Shown piece after piece: positions 9,211 through 17,890 of a DNA stretch of 64,000 bases. The first letter of the stretch is position 1; every line of letters starts with the position of its first letter. A program made the translations under genes and the position numbers. The DNA is taken from assembly GCA_964368815.1 (NCBI GenBank), contig CAYJDA010000008.1, forward strand, positions 18,934 to 82,933, given 5' to 3'. Source of the stretch: CAYJBH01 sp964368815 (GTDB taxonomy: Bacteria; Bacillota; Clostridia; Oscillospirales; Ruminococcaceae). The notes beneath the pieces are model-generated. The model was not told the origin of the DNA, searched no databases, and saw nothing but the letters and a program-made list of their open reading frames with translations.

Positions 9211-9249
9211 AACGAGATGAAGTAGAATTGCCTCTACCATCTCGTTTTT
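9211..9249 (+). terminator. Rho-independent terminator after tepA
   Basis: Stem AACGAGATG/CATCTCGTT with an inner GTAGA/TCTAC pair, followed by TTTTTA. Confidence 0.85.
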
Positions 9250-9290
9250 ACATTAAAATTGCGGAAAATAAATTATTTTATAAATAATGG

Positions 9291-9319
9291 TTGAAAAAAC
9301 TACGATTCTATTGTATAAT
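9291..9319 (+). promoter_or_regulatory. Sigma-A promoter of oadG-oadB
   Basis: TTGAAA, 17-nt spacer, TATAAT, about 65 nt before the OadG start. Confidence 0.65.
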
Positions 9320-9384
9320 AGTAGTTGCGGAATTTTCCGTAACGGTATATCTGTTTTAGGTTATTTTTTCTTTTTGGAGGTTAT

Positions 9385-9747
9385 ATGGGAGCTCCCTCGG
9401 TTCTTACAGTCGTACTAACGGGCATCTTGCTGGTATTTTTCATGCTGTTATTATTAACTGCACTTATAACAGCTTTTGGTGCAATAATGAGAGCATTTAA
9501 CAAGCCGAAGACATCGCCGGTTACAGCAGAACCTGTTGTTGCTGCAGCTCCGGTAGCCGCACCTGTTATAAACAACACAGTTGCGGACGATACCGAAATA
9601 ATTGCTGTGATTTCAGCAGCGGTAGCGGCAATGGACGCCGGCACAGTAGTTTCAATTAAGAAACAACAGCAAGGCAAATCAATTAGCGGTAACTCCGTTA
9701 ATGCGTGGAAGCAGTCTTCGATACTGTCGTATCTCCAACAAGTTTAA
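9385..9747 (+). CDS. oadG: OadG/MmdD-type small subunit of a Na+-translocating decarboxylase
   Basis: A 120-residue protein with one helix near the N-terminus (about 7-32), an Ala/Pro/Val linker, and the OadG end motif DTEIIAVISAAVAAM, which in the family helps assemble the membrane decarboxylase and bind Zn. GGAGGTTAT precedes the start. It is followed 19 nt later by the beta subunit. No alpha (carboxyltransferase) or biotin carrier gene accompanies it, so the substrate (oxaloacetate, methylmalonyl-CoA or glutaconyl-CoA) cannot be told. Confidence 0.75.
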   Translation: MGAPSVLTVVLTGILLVFFMLLLLTALITAFGAIMRAFNKPKTSPVTAEPVVAAAPVAAPVINNTVADDTEIIAVISAAVAAMDAGTVVSIKKQQQGKSISGNSVNAWKQSSILSYLQQV

Positions 9748-9766
9748 TTAGAGAGGGCTAATAAAG

Positions 9767-10936
9767 ATGCAAGAATTTTTTGAAACTATACAATCCATAA
9801 TTATGAATTCCGGCTTTGTAGCATTTGCCGAAGAGCCGTTATCACTTGTAATGATTGCAGTCGCTTGTTTTCTTATCTGGCTTGCAATTGCAAAGAAGTT
9901 TGAGCCGCTGTTGCTACTCCCAATTGCTTTTGGTATGCTTCTTGCAAACCTTCCGCTTTCCGGGCTTGCGAGTGATGCCGCACCTATCTACAATGCAGAG
10001 GGTGAGGTAGAACAGGTCGGTGGACTGCTATACTACATGTATCAGGGCATTAAGCTTGGAATCTATCCTCCGCTTATCTTTTTAGGTATTGGAACCATGA
10101 CCGATTTTGGTCCGCTACTTGCAAATCCAAAGAGTTTGCTGCTTGGTGCTGCCGCACAGCTTGGTATTTTTGCAACCTATTTTGGCGCTGTTGCACTTGG
10201 GTTCTTGCCCGAAGAGGCAGGTTCTATCGCTATCATAGGTGGTGCAGATGGCCCTACCGCTATTTACACAACCGGTAAGTTGGCACCTCATCTACTCGGT
10301 GCGGTTGCGGTTGCGGCTTACTCCTACATGGCGCTTGTTCCTATAATTCAGCCACCTATTATGAAGGCTCTTACAACTAAAGAGGAACGCAGTATTAAGA
10401 TGACTCAGCTTCGCGAGGTGTCGCAAAGAGAAAAGATCATCTTCCCAATTCTATCAACCATTGTTATTTCGTTAATTCTTCCATCTGCAGCGCCTCTTGT
10501 TGGCATGTTGATGCTCGGTAACCTGTTTAGAGAGTCCGGTGTTGTTGAACGTATTAACAAGACAGCCGGTAACGAACTTATGAATATAGTTACCATTTTG
10601 CTTGGTCTTTCGGTTGGATCCACAACCAAAGCTTCTACCTTCCTTACAGCAGATTCGCTTATGATTGTGGGACTCGGACTTGTTGCATTCTGTATCGGCA
10701 CAGCCGGCGGTACAATTTTTGGTAAAATTATGTGTAAAGCTACCGGTGGAAAAGTTAATCCACTTATCGGTGCCGCAGGCGTTTCAGCTGTTCCTATGGC
10801 CGCTCGCGTGGCACAAAAGGTAGGACAGGAAGAAGATCCACAGAACTTCCTCCTTATGCATGCTATGGGTCCTAACGTTGCAGGAGTTATCGGTTCAGCA
10901 GTTGCCGCAGGTATCCTAATTAATATCCTCGGTTAA
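9767..10936 (+). CDS. oadB: Na+-translocating decarboxylase beta subunit (OadB/MmdB/GcdB)
   Basis: Integral membrane subunit (389 residues, about nine to eleven helices) that decarboxylates carboxybiotin and pumps Na+ out. It shows the family signature GGADGPTAIY with the ion-binding Asp, plus the Gly/Ser-rich loops LLGLSVGSTTKA and GPNVAGVIGSAVAAG near the C-terminus. Length is normal. It forms a two-gene unit with oadG and is closed by a terminator. The catalytic alpha subunit must be encoded elsewhere. Confidence 0.92.
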   Translation: MQEFFETIQSIIMNSGFVAFAEEPLSLVMIAVACFLIWLAIAKKFEPLLLLPIAFGMLLANLPLSGLASDAAPIYNAEGEVEQVGGLLYYMYQGIKLGIYPPLIFLGIGTMTDFGPLLANPKSLLLGAAAQLGIFATYFGAVALGFLPEEAGSIAIIGGADGPTAIYTTGKLAPHLLGAVAVAAYSYMALVPIIQPPIMKALTTKEERSIKMTQLREVSQREKIIFPILSTIVISLILPSAAPLVGMLMLGNLFRESGVVERINKTAGNELMNIVTILLGLSVGSTTKASTFLTADSLMIVGLGLVAFCIGTAGGTIFGKIMCKATGGKVNPLIGAAGVSAVPMAARVAQKVGQEEDPQNFLLMHAMGPNVAGVIGSAVAAGILINILG

Positions 10937-10950
10937 ATAATTATTTACTA

Positions 10951-10985
10951 AAATAGGGCTGCCGACCCGGCGGCCTTATTTTTTA
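10951..10985 (+). terminator. Rho-independent terminator after oadB
   Basis: GC-rich stem GGCTGCCG/CGGCGGCC with a 3-nt loop, flanked by AAAAT and TTATTTTTT. Confidence 0.8.
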
Positions 10986-11072
10986 ATTGTGTAAAATTAA
11001 TTAATAGTTATTCACAGATTTTACATAATAAAATATTAATATATCTATCATTAATTAAATATGGAGGTATAA

Positions 11073-11792
11073 ATGCCCAGCAAAGAATATCTTGAAATGT
11101 TGAAAAAAGAGGAAGGAGATCCTTTACAGCCAATCGAGTCAACTCCAAAGGAGAAGGCAAAGGATTTTTGGTTTTATCATCGTGCTATTTTTTTAGCAGT
11201 TGGTATAGCAGTAGCGTTTATTGCTTTTTTCGTATATGAAATGGTTACAAAAGTCGACCCCGATGTTGAAATTGCAATTATAACCGCACATCAATATGTA
11301 CCTAACGAAACATTAGAGGCTTTGCAACAGGATTTTACCGCATTTGCTAACGATTATAACGAAGATGGTCATGTTTCTGTTAGTATAAATCTATACAATC
11401 CAGCTACGGGAGAGGATGCTGAAGCGGCTGATCCTAATATGCAGATGGCTACCGTAACAAAAATGATGGCTGATATGAGCAGCATGACATCAATTATTTT
11501 TCTAACCGACAATTTCGACGATACTCAAGCTTTATATGAGTTATTTTCGGTAAAGGATGACGTCTCCACCATAGCAGATACCGCACAAGAGGCCGGACCG
11601 TTGTTAAGCGAAACTGCCATGAAGCCTTTAATAACTGAGTTTTCTGAGCCCGCTGCCTTAGAAATGTATGAATACTTCCATGAAAATTTAATTATTACCA
11701 CGAGGATTATGCTGGTTGAGAACTTTAGTGACGCAGAACAAAAAAATTATAACAACTCTATGGATGTGTATAATTCCATTGTTAATGAATAA
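11073..11792 (+). CDS. Unknown single-pass membrane protein
   Basis: A 239-residue protein I do not recognise. Residues 1-30 are a charged cytoplasmic part, about 35-57 a single membrane helix, and 60-239 an acidic extracytoplasmic domain with no Cys and a Met-rich stretch near 125-140 (MQMATVTKMMADMSSM). AAATATGGAGGTATAA precedes the ATG. It stands alone between the decarboxylase genes and an acetyltransferase. Codon use resembles its neighbours. Confidence 0.7.
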   Translation: MPSKEYLEMLKKEEGDPLQPIESTPKEKAKDFWFYHRAIFLAVGIAVAFIAFFVYEMVTKVDPDVEIAIITAHQYVPNETLEALQQDFTAFANDYNEDGHVSVSINLYNPATGEDAEAADPNMQMATVTKMMADMSSMTSIIFLTDNFDDTQALYELFSVKDDVSTIADTAQEAGPLLSETAMKPLITEFSEPAALEMYEYFHENLIITTRIMLVENFSDAEQKNYNNSMDVYNSIVNE

Positions 11793-11864
11793 TTAAAAAA
11801 TGCAACAAGCTAACCACATTTTAGACACCTTGTTTTTACACTGAATGAGAAAAGCTGAGGATAC

Positions 11865-12419
11865 ATGCAAAAAAACACTCGAATTAAAACTAATAGACTT
11901 ACATTAAGGCCGTTAACGATTGATGATTGCGATGATGTATGCAAATACGTTTGTGATGATGATAACTGTCGTTTTATGATTTTTTTTCCGTGCGAAAACG
12001 CTGAGGAAGCTTTCAATTACTTAGTAACATCACAATCAAATTGGTGCAATGAAAAGCCTGCTTTTTACGATTTTGCTGTGGTTTTATCAGATGTTGTTAT
12101 AGGTCATGTATCTATTTATTTTATAAACGAAGATGACAATTCTTCGGTAGAGCTTGGATGGGTTTTTAATAGGCAATATCAGGGTAGAGGGTATGCTACT
12201 GAGGCTGTAAATGCACTTCTTGATTTCGCAGCTAACCGCCTTGGTTATAGCAAAATTATTGCTTGTTGCGATTACCGAAATGTGGCTTCATACAAGTTGA
12301 TGGAAAGAGTTGGAATGACACTTATAGACGATAAAAACATGAGATTAAATAAAGGTGAAAACATAAAAACCAAAGAGTTAAAATATTTGTTGGATATTAA
12401 TACAAACAACATCACTTAA
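11865..12419 (+). CDS. GNAT-family N-acetyltransferase (RimJ/RimL type)
   Basis: A 184-residue acetyltransferase that would use acetyl-CoA to modify an amine. The N-terminus TNRLTLRPLTIDD and the CoA loop QYQGRGYATEA (Q/RxxGxG/A) are typical of the Acetyltransf_3 group, as is NVASYKLMERVGM near the C-terminus. GAGGATAC precedes the ATG. Substrate unknown; it could be a ribosomal protein or a small molecule. Confidence 0.85.
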   Translation: MQKNTRIKTNRLTLRPLTIDDCDDVCKYVCDDDNCRFMIFFPCENAEEAFNYLVTSQSNWCNEKPAFYDFAVVLSDVVIGHVSIYFINEDDNSSVELGWVFNRQYQGRGYATEAVNALLDFAANRLGYSKIIACCDYRNVASYKLMERVGMTLIDDKNMRLNKGENIKTKELKYLLDINTNNIT

Positions 12420-12502
12420 GTTTGTACAATTTAACATGTTGACATAGCCAAATACATGGGTTAAAATTTATTCACTGGTATGCATAAATAGAAAGGCTTG
12501 CT

Positions 12503-13540
12503 ATGAATAATATGCTGAAAATGGCGGTGGTGGGAGCCGGCACATGGGGAGAAAATCATATAAAAATATATAACGCTCATCCTTTCGCCGAGGTGGTAGC
12601 ACTATGTGATTATGATGAAAAAAAGTTAAATGAAGTAGCCGACCGCCAAGGTGTTAAACAGCGGTATACCGACTATAATGAAATGTTTGAAAAATCAGGG
12701 TGTGATGCCGTTGCGGTGGTTACTCCTGATTTTTTACATGCAGATATAGCAGTGGCTGCTGCAAAAAGAAAAAAACACATACTAATTGAAAAGCCAATTG
12801 CAACCACGGTAGATGATATAGAACGAATGATGATTGCAATTGAAGAAAATAATGTTCGTGCTATGGTGGATCTACATAATAGGTGGTCGCCGCCCTTTAA
12901 TGCAACTCAACAGGCAGTTCAAAATGGTGAAATAGGTGAAATCTATAGTGCATACTTCCGATTAAATGATATTGTGTGGGTAGCAACCGATCTGCTTCCC
13001 TGGGCTGCGAAATCCTCTATACTGTGGTTTCTTGGAAGCCACAGCCTAGATACCCTTCGCTGGCTTATTGGGGATGAAGTGGATGAGGTTTACAGTGTTA
13101 GTCGTCGTGGGGCATTGGATAAACTCGGTATTGAAACCGAGGACATGTATTTAACAACATTAAAATTTCGTAACGGAGTAGTGGCACAGATGGAAAACGG
13201 ATGGGTAACTCCGAACGGAAACCCATCTGTCAATGATATGAAATTCACACTGTTAGGCAGTAAAGGTGTTGCATCTATGGATATCTCGGGTCATAACCTA
13301 CTCCAGATTCATACCGAGGAGCGTGGCAGAACGCCAGATATTCTTGTTCAAAATTCAGTTTTCGGACAGCCTAAAGGTTTTGCCTTTGAAAGTATAAGAA
13401 GTTTTGTAGATTGTTTGTTGGCAGACAAACCCTTTAACGTCTCGATAAAGGATGCTGCAAACACCTCGCTTACCATTTTAAAAATTATGGAATCCGCAAA
13501 AACCGGACAGCCTGTTAAGGTTACCGGTTTGTACGAATAA
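12503..13540 (+). CDS. Gfo/Idh/MocA-family NAD(P)-dependent oxidoreductase
   Basis: A 345-residue sugar or inositol dehydrogenase-like enzyme. The N-terminal Rossmann site is VVGAGTWGENH, followed by the family motif EKPIATT with the catalytic Lys near residue 96, and a C-terminal alpha/beta substrate domain. AGAAAGGCTTGCT precedes the ATG. Monocistronic; two hairpins lie between it and the converging dpaB. Substrate cannot be told from sequence. Confidence 0.88.
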   Translation: MNNMLKMAVVGAGTWGENHIKIYNAHPFAEVVALCDYDEKKLNEVADRQGVKQRYTDYNEMFEKSGCDAVAVVTPDFLHADIAVAAAKRKKHILIEKPIATTVDDIERMMIAIEENNVRAMVDLHNRWSPPFNATQQAVQNGEIGEIYSAYFRLNDIVWVATDLLPWAAKSSILWFLGSHSLDTLRWLIGDEVDEVYSVSRRGALDKLGIETEDMYLTTLKFRNGVVAQMENGWVTPNGNPSVNDMKFTLLGSKGVASMDISGHNLLQIHTEERGRTPDILVQNSVFGQPKGFAFESIRSFVDCLLADKPFNVSIKDAANTSLTILKIMESAKTGQPVKVTGLYE

Positions 13541-13567
13541 CGAAAAACCTAATCAAAAAATAGTTTC

Positions 13568-13594
13568 ATAATCTCTGCCATCGGCAGAGATTAT
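13568..13594. repeat. Perfect 27-bp hairpin, possible terminator
   Basis: ATAATCTCTGCC-ATC-GGCAGAGATTAT, between convergent genes. The right half (AGAGATTAT) resembles the other hairpin repeats at 13617 and 30789. It may act as a weak terminator. Confidence 0.6.
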
Positions 13595-13616
13595 TTATGC
13601 TTACCCAAACTTACCA

Positions 13617-13647
13617 TTCCAATAGCTCCGCCAAAGGTGGAGATTAT
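13617..13647. repeat. Dispersed hairpin repeat copy
   Basis: TTCCAATAG, then stem CTCCGCC/GGTGGAG, then ATTAT. The flanks are the same as in the copies at 30531-30828, but the stem differs by paired changes (there CTCCGGC/GCCGGAG). It touches the dpaB stop. Confidence 0.6.
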
Positions 13648-13648
13648 T

Positions 13649-14221
13649 TTACAACAGAACTGGCCTTATCTGGCGGCCGGTAAGAGCTACCTCTATGGTG
13701 TCCGATATTTTTGCGAAATCACATATTAAGCTGGTTGGTTTTTGATATGGATCGTCCTGTGTAAACGGAACAAAAAAATAATTTTTTGTATTAAGAAGCT
13801 TTCCGATGTTCTGCGCTGAAGCTGCAAGACCGTCGTTTGTTGCTATGGCCAAAACAACCGGACGGCCACCTCTTAAATGACTTTTAACAGCCATAGTAAC
13901 CGGAGTATCGGTGATGCCGTGTGATAATTTTGCGAGCGTGTTTCCGGTACAAGGGCATACAAGCAATATGTCGAACATTTTTTTAGGACCTATAGGTTCG
14001 GCGGAAGAAATGCTTGTTATTATTTCTTCCTGTGATAGTTCGGAAAAAGTTTTTTTCCAATGACCGGCACTTCCAAATCTGGTGTCCGTTTCTGCAGCGT
14101 TTTCCGACATAATAAATCTAAGATCGGCACCGCCCTGCTTTAGTTTAACCATCTCATTATAAACACGCTCAAAGTTACAAAAGCTACCACATAATGCAAC
14201 TCCTATTTTTTTATCGTACAT
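13649..14221 (-). CDS. dpaB: Dipicolinate synthase subunit B
   Basis: SpoVFB, 190 residues, flavoprotein-like Rossmann fold (VALCGSFCNF at the N-terminus; VCPCTGNTLAKLS in the middle). With DpaA it makes dipicolinic acid from a dihydrodipicolinate-pathway intermediate in the mother cell; the product fills the spore core as Ca-DPA. GGAGGATTAT precedes the ATG, which overlaps the dpaA end by 19 nt. Its presence marks the organism as a spore former. Confidence 0.94.
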   Translation of the reverse strand: MYDKKIGVALCGSFCNFERVYNEMVKLKQGGADLRFIMSENAAETDTRFGSAGHWKKTFSELSQEEIITSISSAEPIGPKKMFDILLVCPCTGNTLAKLSHGITDTPVTMAVKSHLRGGRPVVLAIATNDGLAASAQNIGKLLNTKNYFFVPFTQDDPYQKPTSLICDFAKISDTIEVALTGRQIRPVLL

Positions 14222-14982
14222 ATAATCCTCCTTAATAAATTTTCAATAGTTCTTATAACATATTCTGCCGCTGTATTTGGGCTGTATAGGGCGGGTAATC
14301 CTGGTATCCACTCAATTGCAAATCCGAGAGATTCGGCTTCGCTTATTGAAATACCACCCGGAGCAGAAGCGAGATCCAGTAAATAGGTATCGGTTTTTAA
14401 ACAGGAAAGATCATCTTTACCTATCACCTTAGAAGGAACTGTATTTACAATAACTTCATTTAAAGGTAACATAACTCTAAGCTGGTCATAATCAAATGCT
14501 TTTAATCCTGTTGCTTCGGCTTCTGCGCGTGAATCTTCCCTCCTTGCAAAAATTGATATATCACAGCCGAGGGAAAACAACATCCGTGCAAGTTGTTTAG
14601 CTATACGACCATAACCGAGAATTGCTATTGCAGAACCTTGTAGTACCTTTTTTTGCCACAGCATTATACGTAATAGCGCACCTTCGGCGGAGGGTAGAGC
14701 GTTTAATAGTGAAAAACTTTCTTCTTTAGTATAATCAAATAATTTTAAGTCCCTGCCGATGTTTTCTTCTTCAGGAGAAATTGCACCGGCAAAAAACAAT
14801 CCATTGTGTCCCTTAGCTGCAAGTGCTCTAAAGGCTGAACCTTCCTTATGAAGAGGGGTGGGAAAAATAATGACGTCAGCTAAATCGACCTGCTCAGTTT
14901 CCAGAACTTCTATACCTCTGCATTTGTAAAGTTCAATAATTTTTCTTTGTCTGGCATCATCACCAAAAACACAAAATTTCAT
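14203..14982 (-). CDS. dpaA: Dipicolinate synthase subunit A
   Basis: SpoVFA, 259 residues; dehydrogenase-like subunit with the NAD(P) motif AILGYGRIAKQLA near residue 119 and the end motif PGLPALYSPNTAAEYV. It works with DpaB to form dipicolinic acid during sporulation. AAGGAGGCGC precedes the ATG. It is about 40 residues shorter at the N-terminus than the Bacillus protein, as is common in Clostridia. A sigma-K-like promoter lies upstream. Confidence 0.93.
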   Translation of the reverse strand: MKFCVFGDDARQRKIIELYKCRGIEVLETEQVDLADVIIFPTPLHKEGSAFRALAAKGHNGLFFAGAISPEEENIGRDLKLFDYTKEESFSLLNALPSAEGALLRIMLWQKKVLQGSAIAILGYGRIAKQLARMLFSLGCDISIFARREDSRAEAEATGLKAFDYDQLRVMLPLNEVIVNTVPSKVIGKDDLSCLKTDTYLLDLASAPGGISISEAESLGFAIEWIPGLPALYSPNTAAEYVIRTIENLLRRIICTIKK

Positions 14983-15010
14983 GCGCCTCCTTGTTAAAAA
15001 CTATACTACT

Positions 15011-15040
15011 CAATAGTATGGCGACAATATTGATTTTGTT
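15011..15040 (-). promoter_or_regulatory. Candidate sigma-K promoter of dpaAB
   Basis: On the minus strand AACA, 16-nt spacer, CATACTATT, compared with the sigma-K consensus mACm-N16/17-CATAnnnTA. In Bacillus the spoVF operon is sigma-K dependent, which supports the reading. It sits about 30 nt before the dpaA start. Confidence 0.4.
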
Positions 15041-15127
15041 AATACAATATAAAAAACGCCACATCCCGTTTGTAATGTTTTGTGTGAACTAACAAAAAAA
15101 ACAACAAATTTTCTACGTTCAAACCTA

Positions 15128-15155
15128 TTGACATTGACTGTGAATATGCTATAAT
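15128..15155 (+). promoter_or_regulatory. Strong sigma-A promoter of a putative noncoding RNA
   Basis: Perfect TTGACA (15128-15133), 16-nt spacer, perfect TATAAT (15150-15155). The predicted transcript starts near 15162 and meets no ORF of normal size for more than 1.2 kb. Confidence 0.75.
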
Positions 15156-15161
15156 AAAGAC

Positions 15162-16155
15162 ACTCCAAAAGGAGAAACAAAAGTTACATACAGGCAAATC
15201 CTAAAGTTAATCTTTATAAAGGGATTTGAAACAGAAGGGGGTGGGTCCGATGGATAATGAAATAGTGTCATTAGTTCCGATGTCATCGGAGTTGCCTACG
15301 CAGCTGATTCTCGAGTAAAAAACGAGATAGGCAGAGGGTTATAGCAGATTCGATTTAATAGTCGGAAATGCAAATATAAAAGGAGTAGCCAAGGCGGTTA
15401 TACTCTTGCAAGACGACATAGTGTCGTAAAGTGTAACTATACTCAAGAAAAATGTGATAGGTGACAAACGGCTGTAAAGGTCGTAATACATAAAGCGTAG
15501 AAAGTTTATCAATAGAACACCTGAAGATATTAAAGATTTAGCTACATCAATTCTGATAGATGGTGAAAGCATCTTGATGGAATACAAACAGTAAACTGTT
15601 AGTAGAGATAATCAAAAAGAGGTGTTAACAATGAGTAACCGGTATAGTAATACCGATGATGAATTAGTTTCATATTGACTGAACGGTTAATATTTACTCT
15701 TTACGGTTTCGTTGATAAAGGTTTTGTGTATTAAATAAAATTAAATAAATCTCTGCGATAAAGTGAAAAATAGATAAATGTAACATGCAATTTAACATTG
15801 GTTTTAACTTGTTTATAGAAGCGTGTGGGTCGTTAGTGAGTTAAAGAAGCTGTTCGTGATATATATAACCGAATAAGTTTGATAGAGAATACTATTTTCG
15901 GTTAAGGTTACACTTGATATGGTAGCCGCAAGGGTCTGCATAATTAAGAAAACTGCATATTTATTAACATAATTAAGTTATGTAGATACCGGGGAGTAGG
16001 CTGTTAGGGTAACAAATTATACATATACATTTGATAATACAATGCATGAATTTAGCTTAGGTGAAATTTTGTTATATAGTACTTTATCGAGCAAGTAATT
16101 AAAAAATGAATAAGCTAATAAGCCGTCTTTAGAAAATTCTGAGGACGGTTTATTT
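15162..16155 (+). ncRNA. Putative large structured noncoding RNA, about 1 kb
   Basis: About 1 kb between a consensus promoter and a terminator, with no credible ORF on either strand. Local stems include CTCC/GGAG (15163), CAAATCC/GGATTTG (15194 with 15222), TCCGATG/CATCGGA (15246 with 15283) enclosing TAATGA/TCATTA, GCCTA/TAGGC (15293 with 15328) enclosing CTCG/CGAG, ACGAC/GTCGT (about 15411), AACAGT/ACTGTT (15588), CGGTAT/ATACCG (15640), AACCGAA/TTCGGTT (about 15867) and ACATAA/TTATGT (15967). I could not match it to tmRNA, RNase P RNA, SRP RNA, or a group I or II intron. Its size is in the range of the large RNAs OLE, ROOL, GOLLD and HEARO, but I cannot assign it. Two very short ORFs with ribosome binding sites lie inside (15251 and 15631). 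The stretch could instead be decayed sequence. Confidence 0.5.
16117..16154 (+). terminator. Terminator-like hairpin ending the 1-kb RNA
   Basis: An 11-bp stem AATAAGCCGTC/GACGGTTTATT (one G-U pair) followed by a T-rich but interrupted tract. Confidence 0.5.
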
Positions 16156-16188
16156 ATTATCCGGTTAAGAGAAACAATGCTTTTTGTT

Positions 16189-16220
16189 TCCAATATTTTG
16201 TAGTTGATATAAATATTGGA
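16189..16220. promoter_or_regulatory. Inverted repeat upstream of the PTS operon
   Basis: TCCAATATT and AATATTGGA with a 14-nt gap, about 150 nt before the mtlA promoter. It could be an MtlR or other activator site; no direct proof. Confidence 0.3.
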
Positions 16221-16372
16221 AGTGTACTGTGCAAATTATATCTTACCATTTTTCATAGTAATTATGTTCATAATACCGATGACCATTTAGTATGCAACTG
16301 TAGTAAAGCTGCGGGTGTCAAGATAATTTAATCCTGTCACATCATGCTGTGCCAAACTTAAAGTTCAAATGC

Positions 16373-16401
16373 TTGATTAGGGGATATGTTAGTGCTATAC
16401 T
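16373..16401 (+). promoter_or_regulatory. Promoter of the mannitol-type PTS operon
   Basis: TTGATT, 17-nt spacer, TATACT, about 60 nt before the mtlA start. An in-frame ATG at 16386 lies inside the promoter, which excludes it as the start. Confidence 0.6.
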
Positions 16402-16460
16402 TTAGTCAAAGGACACATGATGCGCGCCATGTTTCCAATAAAAAGTTAGGAGTTAAAATT

Positions 16461-17870
16461 ATGAAACAAGGAGTTCAAAAATTTGGGCGATTTCTGAGTG
16501 CCATGGTTATGCCAAACATTGGAGCATTTATAGCTTGGGGTATTATTACAGCACTTTTTATTGAAGACGGGTGGCTTCCAAACGCAAAATTAGCAGAATT
16601 AGTCGGTCCGATGCTGACCTACCTTTTACCTTTACTAATAGCTTATACAGGTGGTAGGGCAATTGGTGATGTTAAAGGTGGAGTAGTTGCCGCGATAGCA
16701 ACCTTTGGTGTAATTGCCGGCGCAGACATTCCAATGTTGCTTGGAGCAATGATAGTTGGACCTTTGAGCGGTATTATAGTTAAGAAATTCGACGATATGA
16801 CCCAGAGTAAAATACCGGCCGGATTTGAGATGTTGGTAAACAATTTTTCAGCCGGAATAATTGGAACGATACTACTTATTATTGGTTATTACGGAATTGG
16901 ACCACTTGTAACTCTTGGAACAAATGCTCTCGGTGTAGGCGTAGGTTTCCTTGTAGAAAAAGGCTTACTTCCGATAACAGCTATTTTTGTAGAACCTGCA
17001 AAAGTTTTATTCCTTAATAATGCAATAAATCATGGAGTATTTACTCCTCTGGGTGCTGAACAGGTGGGGGAACTCGGACGTTCGGTGTTCTATATGATAG
17101 AATCTAATCCCGGCCCCGGACTTGGGTTGCTACTTGCCTTCATGGTAGCAGGTAAAGGCAGCGCAAGAAGTAGTGCCTCCGGTGCAGCGGTAATTCATTT
17201 CTTCGGCGGTATTCATGAATTATATTTCCCATACGTTCTTATGAAACCGATAACTCTTTTAGCATTAATTGCCGGTGGCGCAACCGGAACATTTATTTTT
17301 TCCACCTTTGGCGGAGGGCTTACAGGCGCCGCTTCACCGGGAAGTATAATTGCACAAATGATTATGACTCCGGCAGGTGCACATATTCCGAATATTTTGG
17401 GAATTCTAGCTTCCGCTGTTGTAACGTTTTTGATTTCTGCAGTATTAATAAAACGAAGCTCTTCCGGCGACGACGATATCGAAGCTGCACAGAATAAAAT
17501 AAAAAACATGAAAGCTAAATCGAAGGGTCAACAAACCGAGGAAGCAACAACTGACAATAATGTTCAGGTTAAAAATCTATCCGATGTTTCGTTTATTATA
17601 TTTGCATGTGATGCCGGAATGGGAAGCAGTGCAATGGGCGCTACTAAACTTCGAAAAAAACTTAAAGACAACGGTATAGACGGTATTACGGTAAAGCACT
17701 CTCCCGTGTCTGAAATACCGAAGGAAGCACAGGTGGTGGTAACACATGCTCAGCTAAAAGAAAGAGCACAGCAGGCAAATGATACTGCATATCTTGTTAC
17801 AATAACCGACTTCCTCTCGGCTCCTGAATATGATGATTTGATAACAAAACTAAAAGAAGATAGAAAATAA
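16461..17870 (+). CDS. mtlA: PTS mannitol-type transporter, EIICB
   Basis: Membrane EIIC plus EIIB of the phosphotransferase system; it imports and phosphorylates a hexitol. The 469 residues begin with the MtlA signature (KFGRFLSAMVMPNIGAFIAWG), then EIIC helices to about residue 335, a charged linker, and an EIIB domain with the phosphorylated Cys in FACDAGMGSSAMGATKL. TTAGGAGTTAAAATT precedes the ATG at 16461. EIIA is encoded separately (mtlF) in the same operon. Mannitol is the likely substrate, but the enzymes nearby would also suit another hexitol. Confidence 0.92.
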   Translation: MKQGVQKFGRFLSAMVMPNIGAFIAWGIITALFIEDGWLPNAKLAELVGPMLTYLLPLLIAYTGGRAIGDVKGGVVAAIATFGVIAGADIPMLLGAMIVGPLSGIIVKKFDDMTQSKIPAGFEMLVNNFSAGIIGTILLIIGYYGIGPLVTLGTNALGVGVGFLVEKGLLPITAIFVEPAKVLFLNNAINHGVFTPLGAEQVGELGRSVFYMIESNPGPGLGLLLAFMVAGKGSARSSASGAAVIHFFGGIHELYFPYVLMKPITLLALIAGGATGTFIFSTFGGGLTGAASPGSIIAQMIMTPAGAHIPNILGILASAVVTFLISAVLIKRSSSGDDDIEAAQNKIKNMKAKSKGQQTEEATTDNNVQVKNLSDVSFIIFACDAGMGSSAMGATKLRKKLKDNGIDGITVKHSPVSEIPKEAQVVVTHAQLKERAQQANDTAYLVTITDFLSAPEYDDLITKLKEDRK

Positions 17871-17890
17871 ATAAAAGAAAGGCATCCTAA

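Noticed and set aside
15339..15587. 82-codon open frame on the minus strand inside the putative RNA
   Set aside because: No ribosome binding site, odd composition and antisense to the structured stretch; it looks like a chance frame.
15128..16155. Group I or II intron, tmRNA, RNase P RNA
   Set aside because: I looked for a group II domain V, the tmRNA tag frame, and the conserved RNase P blocks and saw none.
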